From positions 248,001 to 312,000 of the forward strand of contig MU839843.1 of assembly GCA_030411725.1 (NCBI GenBank): a stretch of 64,000 nucleotides of DNA, read 5' to 3'. Both the position numbers and the translations under genes were made by a program. The stretch is from Echria macrotheca. Taxonomy: Eukaryota > Ascomycota > Sordariomycetes > Sordariales > Schizotheciaceae. The notes beneath the pieces are model-generated. The model saw nothing but the letters and a program-made list of their open reading frames with translations, was not told the origin of the DNA and made no database searches. Below, piece by piece: positions 55,190 through 64,000 of this stretch (position 1 is the stretch's first letter; each line of letters starts with the position of its first letter).

Positions 55190-57565
55190 TCACGAATTCC
55201 CAGTACAAAACCTTCCAGCGATCATATCCCCGACACTCTTCCCCTCGTCCATCGCCTTCAGTTGCTCCTGCAACTTATCGAGCTGCTGCGCAACTAGGAC
55301 AAACATACCATCTAAAACGCCAACAATGTTAACGATATACAAGGATAAAACGTGTTGCGGACAAAAAGACAAACCTTCAGCGTGCCACAAGATATGGCAA
55401 TGCAACGCCCATACACCAGGGTTTTGGGCGGGGATGCGAATAATCACATGGGAGTACCCCGGGACGGTGACGGTATCACGACGCAGCGGGTTGTCCAGGT
55501 TCCAAGTCGTCACCATGTCCTTGTTGGCGCCGTACATACCCGGACCCCAGCCGACAACCTGGAAGCTTTGGCCTGCAATGGCCAGTCAATAACAGCATCA
55601 CGGAATAAAAAGGACAGGTGCGGTACCACTGTCGACGTGATTAGCGCTTTTCGCAGTGGGAGTGAGCGGAGTAGGGCTATGACGATGAAAAAGAAAAGAG
55701 AACATACTGCAAGTGAAACGGGTGCATCATCATAGCATTCGAGTTGATGACAATCTGCGCGCCCGCCGTGGTGTTCTGCGAGACGAGGACCATCTGGTTC
55801 TCATCAGCCAGCTTCGGCATCCTCCAGAGCATGGCATCGTCCATCAGGGGCTTCCGAACGGTCTATAACATAGCATCCGGTCAGTCATATGCGCGCCTCT
55901 CTCACCACAATTCCACCCCTCTCCCCCTCCCCCGGGGGAAACCCCCCCAATAAAAACAAAGACAAACAATTACTCACCTCATTAATAAAACTAACCGTCC
56001 CATTCAAATCCCCCCTCGAAAACTCAAAGTAATGCAAATTCCCCCCACCAACCTCCCAAGCCCCCTCCCTCCTCACAGGCCTAGCCAGCCCAAAAGGCAA
56101 ATCCCAACACGGACTCTCCCACGGTTCCTTTCCCACCCCATCACTCTCCTCAGCCATAAGATCCCACGGCCTCCCTCCCACAGAATCCAACCCTCCATCA
56201 AAATCGAAATCATCATACGCCACAACCCCAACCGCCTCCCCCTCGATATCCTCCCAAGTTTTGGTGGTAGCACCCATGTGGAAACACCGCCTCGCGGCTG
56301 TGACACGCAGGAGATAAGTCCCGGGTGGTTGGGTGGCGCTCACCAAAACGGAGTAGCGCTGGCCTGGGTTGATGAAGATTCGTGTGGTGGGTATGGGTTC
56401 GATTTCAGTGCCGTCTATTTCGACTATTTGGAGGATGTGGGAGTCGAGGGTGAGGTAGAGGGGGGTTGAGGTGGAGTGGCTTATGAGGCGGAGGCGGGTT
56501 GTGGTGTTGCTTTTGAGGCGGGTTGTGTAGAGGGTGCCGGCGGTGCAGTTTTTTGGGGGGCTGGGGATGGAAGAGGAGGAGGAGGAGGAGGGAGAGGAAG
56601 TGCAGTTGGATACGTGATGGCCGTTGATGAGGATGTTGTCTGGGGAGGGTTCGGTGCCGGGCATCATACCGCCCCAGGGCGGGGAGGTGCCTAGGTATGC
56701 GGAGAGGAGCTGGGATTTTAGCGTTAAAACTATCAGGGGAGGCTGGGACGAGAGAGAGGGTGCTGTTACCTACCTTTTCAGAGTCGTTGCGGAACATATC
56801 CCCCACCATAATAATCTTGTCGTCCTGCGTAGGAGGAACCTTTTCGTCGGGGTCGTGAATGACAATCGGTCCATACAGGCCATTTGTATACTGCGTTGAG
56901 ACGTGGGAATGGTACCAAAATGTTCCCCGTTGTCCGGTGACGTTGAAGTCGTAGGTAAACGATCGGCCCGGCGGGATGCCGCACTGAGTGACGCCGTGCA
57001 CCCCGTCCATCCAGTTCGAATGCCATTGGTTGATGCCGTGCCAGTGTATCGTCGTGCTCTCCTCGGGCATCTGGTTGTTCACAACAATGCGGAGACGGTC
57101 CCCTGTGTTGGCCTCGATGAGAGGTCCGGGCGATTGTCCGTTGACCAGGATCATCGGTTTGAGGAACCCGTCCGGAGCAGCGCTTCCCACTGTGATGTTG
57201 AAGACATAGTCACGCGTTGCAGGCACGCTGGAGACAGCGAAATTCGTCTTCAAGTCTAGCTGCTCGGCTGGTGTGGCGGCGTTGACCACTTTCGACGAAT
57301 CGGGGTCCGGTACCTGGGTATCAACTGGTCGAGCTGGCGGATCGATGAAGAAGGGAGAGAGCATGAGCCCCGTCAGGAGGAAGAGAGAGGTGCAGCAGAA
57401 GAATGCCATGGACAAACACCACCGCGTCCCTCGAGGCCGTCTTGCCACCGGTGTTGGTCCGAACCGCTCATCTTCCGAGTCGTGGTCGTCGGAGCTAGGG
57501 ACTCGGGAACTCAGCATCGGGTCATCGACACGCGACCCGCTGGCCGGGAAAGATTCACGGCTCAT
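55190..57565 (-). CDS. Membrane-anchored multicopper oxidase (laccase-like)
   Basis: Exons 57565-56774, 56709-55978, 55862-55708, 55628-55627, 55572-55375 and 55311-55190 total 2001 nt (666 residues). A basic cytoplasmic N-terminus and one membrane helix (about 49-73) replace a cleaved signal peptide, so the enzyme faces outward as a type II protein. All four copper motifs are present: HWHG (174-177), HSH (219-221), HPFHLHG (555-561) and HCHILWH (618-624). Substrates could be phenols or metal ions. A Ser-rich insertion lies at about 290. The fourth exon is only two bases and is needed to keep the frame and to build His560; see the separate entry. The last intron (63 nt) is in frame and stop-free. 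Confidence 0.85.
55627..55628 (-). other. Predicted 2-nt micro-exon of the multicopper oxidase gene
   Basis: On the minus strand the bases TG are flanked by AG before and GT after. The upstream intron (55707-55629, 79 nt) has donor GTATGT and a CTAAT branch point. The downstream intron (55626-55573, 54 nt) has donor GTACCG, a TTGAC branch point and acceptor TTGCAG. Joining CA + TG + GC gives CAT GGC, restoring HLHG followed by QSFQVV. No single GT-AG or GC-AG intron between the neighbouring exons keeps the frame. Confidence 0.55.
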
Positions 57566-58747
57566 GGGCAAGAATGAAGATGTTTAACTGCATTTCTGGC
57601 AACTTTCAGAAGATTGAAGTTGCTCGGGTGGCGATCTTGCATTTCATCCGGAGGACAGCAAATCGCTTGTGTGAGCATGAACGGATTTTGCCGGGGGTGG
57701 GGCTCGCCGTGGTCTAGACGAGCATGTTTCATCTGAATGTGCGGTCCGCACCATTCACGGGTTATTCCGTGAAAGATGTTTTGGGGGACTCGGAACGAAC
57801 CTCAAGAGATGGCGATCCCGTCATCAGACGAGGGTAATAGAGCATTGGCCATCATTCCCATAAGGTGAGCCTCAATGACATCTTATAAATGGCAGATAAC
57901 AGCTGTTGCAATTTAAAATGCTGAAAGACTGTATGTAGCTCAGGTTTTATGTCACGGCAAGGGGGTCACGGTTGGTGCTAATCTCTTACTCTCACCGTTT
58001 TGCCAAAGCCCTCCAGGTGACTGCTTCAAGGTAAGCGCTCATTCGGTTCACAGAATCGGAGGTCCAAAGCGAAAAGCATTGTTGACAAGTACTTGAATTG
58101 TGGCACTCGCAAGTAATAGTACGCACATATTCAACATCGAGATCTAACGGTTGTTCTGTTTTTTTCTTTTTTTACGCATAGAAATAGGGGCCTCCCGACC
58201 CCTAAGATGTACACATAAAATGAAGGCTTTTGCCAAAACTATGGCGCTCAGCATGCAAGGCAAGCTTGGTGAAGCGGGGTGACGAACAACTCCCTTCAGC
58301 TTACGAGGTAGAATGCGCCGATTGTAGAATGCATGTGTGAGGGAAAGGCAGCTACGACTTATCAAGGTGCCCTGGTCATCACAGTGGCAGCGAGCAGGAA
58401 TTTGTGAAGGGGTAGATATCAACCTGGTCCCGGCCCAAGTAGTGGGCGAGCGACGTGGTCTAAATACATGGCGGTGGTGGTTGGTGTGCCGGAGGCAACG
58501 TGGTACCATGGGGTAGGGAGTGTCGTGTGTGGTGTGCCAGGGGTATTTCTTTACGAGATCTCTTCTTCACAGTGAACTAGTGTAGTAGAGAGTTGAGATA
58601 ACAGCTAGTCATCTGATTGGAATTCTACCGACTATCTTGGTAAATCTGAACCTTCCTAACGCTTTCAACTCAGCTGTTTAGCCCTAGAGCCCTAGCTGAT
58701 CATGTCACTGAAAGGCCTTGACAACCCACTCCCTCTAGTGTGTCGGG
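57566..58747. other. Intergenic, 1.2 kb
   Basis: Upstream region of the multicopper oxidase and downstream region of the NLR gene. No supported frame. Confidence 0.6.
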
Positions 58748-61700
58748 TCAGCGGAGGGTAATTGGACCAGGGGTGGGTTTCCGTCGAAAGCCGGACAACA
58801 TTCCAGAGTCGGAAATTTCCATGTCAGCGTCTTCTGTCATGCTTCAAGTTAAAAAGGCTTCCCGCAGAGGTAGAAAATCAGACATCCATACCGTAAATTG
58901 TTCCATAAGAATCCAAGTCGATATTACCGTATTACCTCGCTAAATTCAGTTTTACTCTTGGACCGTGCACGCGCTCTAGCCACGCAAAGCCTTAAAATTC
59001 GCTGGCGTCGCTTCGTTCGGCTATAGTGACGGCCTTCCGTAAGCTCCGGGGCGCTTTCGCCTTTTTCCCGCTCCTGGCGAATTTTTTTTTACGTGTAACG
59101 CTGCCTATCTACCACCGTATCCAAAAAGGCAGTTTAAATAGAGGAAGGTTGAACGAAGCGATATGTTCCTATCGTTAGACGCTATGGAATTGATATAGTA
59201 AAGCTATTTATTTCACTGCAAAAGATTTGCAAACTGTAGGGAGTATGGTTGCGAATCGACTGTTGCCTTCGGTAAGAAGTAGCTTCGCTGTAGATTACGT
59301 GGTGTGAAATCTTATCTTATCGGTTCACGTAGTGTAAAAACTTATCTTATCAGTTTTAGCGATTTGGAGAGTAAGAGAACGTAATAGCTGTCTGACGACA
59401 GGATCACACCACAGCTAAACGAGGCCTAGTGCGGTTCTAGGAAAGGATTAGATCGTGCTTTTGGAAGAGCCCGTGCGTCCACTACTCCGAACCTGGCAAT
59501 TTCGAAGCGACCGCTGACTTAGAATTTGAGGCTGGCGCGGTGGCTTCTACGTGGCTAGAGCGCGTGCACGGTCCAAGAGTAAAATTGAATTTAGCGAGGA
59601 AATACGGTATTCCGGAGGATGTTCTCGTGTATTTTATCAATGAATTCCCTACCAGCAGCACGTTAGACTTGCGACTGAGCGCATGGCTTGAAGCAGACAC
59701 GTACCAAACCTCTTGGCAGCAATCCGCCTGTTGAAAGCTCAGGGCCATGTCGACGTCATTCTCCGTCCATACTATAAGTGAATCTACGTAGCCGGTGTCA
59801 GTAGGTATTGTGGGTAATGGGCCGCGCGGCACGTCTAGCTAGCGCTTTGCATGATATACCTTGCTGCTTATGGAATCCATGTTCCGTAACTATCGCAGTA
59901 TCCAGCAGCAATTTTTCGAAAGGTGAGTCTTCGGCTTTGACAGTTATACGTGCTTCCCGTCGTTCGCTACCTGCTTCAATCTGTTGAACAGGATTAGTAA
60001 ACGGATACTCGACGGTAAGTAACCTATCACCATCCGACAGAATGTGGCCACGGGTTGCCAAGGTCGGAGCGCACTCGTAAAACGGGGGCACCACATACCG
60101 TCACAACATCGGCGGTACAGAATCCGACGCCGCGGCTAAACCAGTCGTTGTTGCGGAGCTCGTAAACAGTGACGCGCATCCTGCCGATTGTCCGATCAGG
60201 CTCTGGGGACATGCTAATGGCTGATTTCGCCTGCATGCCCGCCTCTCCGATGTGTGCCAAGGGTAAGATGTCATACCTCGTTGGGATGGGATATTTTACG
60301 TCCTCGAGACTTAAAGGTCTAAGACCTGGGGAATGGGGTAACAAGTCCTCGTAAAATGGACTAAAGATACTAGGAGTTGGCGAAATGCTCCTGCTGCGTT
60401 TTTGTGGATTAATTCTCCTGAGCTTCGGTGTAGGCTTCTGCTGCACATGAACGGCGTTGTGGTGTTTTCTGAGTCCCGCCTTGGATCCAAAAGGCGGATA
60501 CTGGCAGCCTGTCTCAAGACAAGGGAAGGCTGGCAAGTGTGCAGATTCGTGGCTGAATCTTTCTTCCCGGCTCTTAAATCCTTCCCAGGCATGAGGGCAA
60601 GACCAGAATCCACAGGTGTATGCATGTACGCTGAAGTTGTCACGAAAATTGCTGAGCTCACCATGGGTGAGTTCTTCGTGTTCGTACGTGCCAGTTAATC
60701 GTTGGACGAAGGCTTCATAGATCGTGAAAACGTGGTGGATATGTTTTGGGTGGTGTATCGGACCTGACCCGGTTAGTGATTCTGTTGACTGGTATTGACG
60801 GGAGGTCCTGGAGTCGGCGGTTACTGACCCTGGTTCTCGTCATCTTTTGGCCGGCTCCTCCCAGCTTCGCGTGCTTGAAGAGCAATGACTGCCTCGTGCC
60901 AAAGGCATGCAAACTGTTTCAGAGGCTCTAGAGGTTTTCGGTCCTGGTCCAACTCCTTTTCACTCGGCGTTGAGCGCAATTCCTTCAGCACGGCGTTAAC
61001 TGCCTCTGCGGCGGCGCTGAGACGAGGATCCGTCGCTATCACGGGAGTGGAAAATATCTCTTCCAACATGACGCACCAAAATTCTGTCGCGTACGGGATG
61101 AAGCCCCAGTTGCCGTGGGCTATTTGCACCTCCTTCGTCGTCTCCGAAAAAGCTCCGCTGAAGAGGCGCAAAGCCTCATGAATGCATCGAAGCGATGCCA
61201 CTCCATTCTCAAGGAGGACCTGGGCAGGGTCAAGTCGAATGGACTTGTCCCAAACGTGGTTCTCCAGGTATCTCCCGATTGTGTTAGGACGGGATCCGGT
61301 AACTTGAGGAAGTGAACACTTACTCTTTGACAGACACGTGGATGAAACCTAGCGTGTGGTCTCGAAATTGGTGGATGAGTGGTTTGCACTTGTCTAGCAC
61401 ATAAGCTGGGACTGGTGCTGTGTTCGAATCAATGGAGTCATCTTGATGAAACAGAAGAGCGGATTGCAATTCCGCTTTCCTGAATGGCCTTTTGGCCGAA
61501 CTTATCCAACCAAAAATGAGCCTCAAGCGAAGGATGGAACGGGAGTCGAGGCCTTCTACTATCCGGGCTAACAGTTTCTCGTAGCTTAAGTGCGAAGCGT
61601 CAGGTCAGGCATATAGTTCAACGCACTGAGAGGGTGGGACGTACAACTTTGACAGCTCTCTGGGAAGTGTATCTGCGGCCCTGATGAACTCTTCGCGGCT

Positions 61701-63394
61701 GTAAAACAGGTTTGCGGTGAGGAAGTTCAAAACTAGACGAGCCCACAAGAACATTCCTGGCGTTCCCCACCGTTAGCAGGGTAATGGGGTAGGTATCCGC
61801 AAGGGGGGCTGGAGCACGAAGGAGAGCGTACCGTCAGCTCTTATGCTGATTCCCGAGGCGATCTGCCTTCTGTCTTCCTCCAGGACTCTCAGCTGATCTA
61901 GCTGTTCGCGCATGCTCTCCAGCTCAGTGGCAGCGAACCTTGTCATTGCTTCTGTGATGGCCGCTTTTTCATCTGCTAGCGAAAGCAACGATGGCTTTTT
62001 CTTCTTGACATGGGCCCTTGGAGAGTCCCGACTAGAAACCAGGACTTTACATGATGCCCCAGCTGTCATGAGTCGTTCCAGTAGCCGCATAAGACGTTCT
62101 TGGCTGTCGTGGGCTAGCTCCTCCAACCCATCCAGCACAATATGAATTGTCTTGTGGCCCTGGCCCCCACTGGACAGCGCTTCCACGACAGTTTCGAGAA
62201 GCTTCTCAAGAACAGGCGGCGAAGCCGGTTTGGTCCCGACGTACTCCTCATATATGTAATTGACGAGCTCGGCATCCCCACGCAAGCATTGAAGAAGCAG
62301 CGACTTGAGAACTTGATCGTAGAGTGTCGATGAGCTGTAGGTGTAGGAGCAGAAATGGTGAACGACAAGAGATTTTCCTGATGTGGCGAGAAAAGCAATA
62401 AGCCGGGCCGAGATGACGCTCTTTCCAGTTCCCGGTCCGCCATGCAGCCATAGATACTGGCTCTCGGAAGTTGGTCGCAGCCAAGCACTCATTTGTTTCT
62501 TGCCGAGCACCCAGCTGACCGTTCCCGGGTGCTTGGCGCCGACCTCAGTCAAGCCATCGAGGAGCGAAAGCTGTTCGGAATCATCAACCCGGAGCCAGGT
62601 GGTCAGTCCTTGCAGCTGCCTTGCTGTTTGCTCGCGTTGTGTTTGAGCTAGGCTCGCCAGACTTTCTGTCCTCCAGGCTTCCAGACTTTGCCGCTCCTGA
62701 CGCGCTTCGACGATGTTGTGAGCATAAGCCTCCTTGTCGATCAACTTCCCATGCCTGTTTAGGTTCTCTAGAATGTCGTCAAACTCCCGCTTGAAACGGC
62801 CCCACGCAGTGAGGAAGAGCAATTTCCAGCCTGGAAGCAGTCATGCATGTTAGTGAGAAGAACAGATGAAGAGGATCAATCCAACGTACATGGTCGAGTA
62901 ACGAATCGATACGCGGCTTTATGGAAGCTAAGGATGTCCGCGTAGAAGACGACAAAAGTGGGATAAATATCGGGAGTTCCTTGGAAAGACCGCTCCAGAA
63001 GCTGGAATCTCCGCAAGGAGTCGGCAATATGAGCATAGGCCTTGATGATGCGCTCAAAAGCCTCGACGTAGTCCGCCGCTATTTTCAAGATGAGCTTAAT
63101 TGGAGCCCAGATCCATGGGAGGTAATCCGTGCCGTTTGCCAAGACCTCAATAACTTTGGCGTAATGTTCGAGGCCTTTGAAGAGAGGATCGAGGCGCCTG
63201 GTGTTGCGCAGCGACTGGCGTGCTGCGAGCTGTCGCTCAATCTCAATTGCGGCTTTTCGGACGTCGTCAAGAGTCGTAGAGGAAAAGTCTCGCGACTCTG
63301 CAGGCTCGATCGTGCTTTCCAGATCCTTGAACGCCTTCTCAACGGCTCTCCGCGCCGACGACAAAGCAGGCGACGGTGGCTTCAGTCCGGGCAT
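58748..63394 (-). CDS. NLR-type NACHT protein with C-terminal C2H2 fingers and a PP4R3/Psy2-like domain
   Basis: Exons 63394-62890, 62830-61832, 61756-61645, 61584-61324, 61271-60829, 60763-60099, 59980-59860 and 59783-59705 are all phase-consistent with good branch points. A last exon, 58841-58748, closes the frame (1092 residues) but is tentative. Domains: an N-terminal helical DUF7708-type region (about 70-165); NACHT with P-loop GGPGTGKS (299-306) and Walker B HIVLDGLEE (ends ~406); a winged-helix region (IFGWISSAKRPFRKAELQ); then two Cys2His2-type fingers (Cys824 to His849, Cys855 to His879). After a Ser/Pro linker comes a Psy2/SMEK-like N-terminal domain (about 968-1061): VTVYELRNNDWFSRGVGFCTADV, then HGFHKQQDSLIVWTE and DMALSFQQAD. 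Fungal NLRs are immune or allorecognition sensors. No WD, ankyrin or TPR repeats are present. Confidence 0.82.
58927..59607. mobile_element. 681-bp TIR element flanked by TA (Tc1/mariner-like MITE)
   Basis: The left end (58927-58984) and the reverse complement of the right end (59550-59607) are inverted repeats of about 58 bp with two mismatches, beginning CCGTATT and ending in GCTCTAGCCACG. Both ends are bordered by TA (58925-58926 and 59608-59609), the target-site duplication of Tc1/mariner elements. No transposase is encoded. Its position falls inside the proposed last intron of the NLR gene. Confidence 0.85.
59297..59355 (+). repeat. 30-bp direct repeat inside the TIR element
   Basis: Two adjacent copies of an ACGT-RGTGTRAAA-CTTATCTTATC-GTT unit, starting at 59297 and 59327. 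Confidence 0.8.
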
Positions 63395-64000
63395 GGCCGG
63401 AAAGGACGATTTTCGGATCGACGAAGAAGAAGAAAGGCTTAAGGCGGCTATCTTGGTAGAAGGTGAGGCCAGGGCAGGAGAATTACCCAAGTACCCTCCA
63501 TTCGGGTATGTTGCGGGAGACCATGAGGGAAGAAACAGGACAGCTGAACATTTTCCCACTTTCCTGCCCGACGGCAGGGGCAGATTAGTCTCGCTCAGCA
63601 ACAGAATCTGCCTTGCCAGAAGGGACAAAATATTCCAAATGAACGGTGGATCATTGGGCATAATTCCAAGTTTCTTTTGTGGCCGATCATGGCTGCAGGG
63701 TCATAGCTGCTTAGGTCCTGCTGTGCAACATGTCTGCCCAATAGTTAGCAGTAACTTGCAGGTGGCTGCAGAACCACTGTGGCTTAGCGCGCGCAGTTCA
63801 TTCCCATCGTGCAGAATTGGGCGCCCAAGTGCTCTTACGATTTCGAATGGGGTATGTCGTCCGGCGAGCCTGAGCCAGACTTCCGGTGATGAAAATGGTC
63901 TTCTCACTTACCGCCATTCGAGGAAACCGATATTTCACCCCGACCACACAATTCAATTGAATCCGTCTGAAGATTGAACCGGATGTTCATTTCGCCCTCA
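63395..64000. other. Upstream region of the NLR gene
   Basis: It should contain the NLR promoter and 5' UTR. The NLR frame stays open upstream to 63661 but without a better ATG. No other gene is supported before the window edge. Confidence 0.55.

Noticed and set aside
58144..58509. 121-codon minus-strand ORF as a further NLR exon
   Set aside because: Not phase-compatible with the NLR exons and no protein-like motifs; the short 58841-58748 segment fits better.
63177..63977. 266-codon plus-strand ORF
   Set aside because: Antisense to the N-terminal exon of the NLR; no recognisable features.

Overview
The window is nuclear DNA of a filamentous ascomycete. Genes are broken by short introns (mostly 43-140 nt, GTNNGT donors, CTRAY-type branch points). 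Fungal-only families are present: a HET-domain protein, an NLR-type NACHT protein, fungal rhodopsin-domain membrane proteins, DUF3176 and a BAS2-like small secreted protein. Several plant-cell-wall enzymes are also encoded. This suggests a biomass-degrading Sordariomycete, possibly Sordariales/Chaetomiaceae; the taxonomic placement is inference. Exon coordinates come from reading splice sites, phases and protein continuity by hand.

Layout. 1-2198: a diverged tandem repeat array with no gene. 2199-7651 (+): a 1737-residue CorA-like membrane protein. 7801-8940 (-): AA9 LPMO. 9965-11964 (-): a membrane protein with an uncertain 5' end. 12924-13740 (+): unknown protein. 14253-16182 (+): HET-domain protein. 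17388-18616 (+): secreted tyrosinase. 19363-20697 (-): rhodopsin-domain protein. 20698-23770: a long gap. 23771-25239 (+): inorganic pyrophosphatase with an apparent frame break. 25806-25877 (+): initiator tRNA-Met. 26302-28737 (-): C2H2-type protein. 29192-29526 (+): a 91-residue protein. 29893-31187 and 31923-32968 (-): tandem BTB-type paralogues. 33931-34296 (-): BAS2-like secreted protein. 35127-37479 (-): GH3 beta-xylosidase. 38471-39368 (-): GH12 glucanase. 40134-41425 (-): second rhodopsin-domain paralogue. 42979-43363 (+): mini SCA7-finger protein. 43828-44382 (-): weak hypothetical ORF. 44742-45140: a 399-bp element with terminal inverted repeats. 45250-47574 (-): AA5 copper-radical oxidase. 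48675-50240 (+): MFS sugar transporter. 50595-51491 (+): membrane-anchored DPBB protein. 51877-53752 (-): DUF3176 protein. 54359-54985 (+): Cys-rich, probably GPI-anchored protein. 55190-57565 (-): membrane-anchored multicopper oxidase. 58748-63394 (-): NLR carrying a C-terminal PP4R3/Psy2-like domain, with a TIR element inside its proposed last intron.

Themes. The LPMO, beta-xylosidase, GH12, AA5 oxidase, multicopper oxidase and sugar transporter form a loose lignocellulose-use set rather than a tight operon-like cluster. The HET protein and the NLR belong to fungal allorecognition and innate-immunity families.

Best leads: (1) the NLR fused in one uninterrupted exon to a Psy2/SMEK-like N-terminal domain, a candidate integrated decoy; (2) a predicted 2-nt micro-exon that completes a copper-ligand His codon in the multicopper oxidase; (3) two TIR elements and the 5' repeat array; (4) the broken frame in the pyrophosphatase gene.
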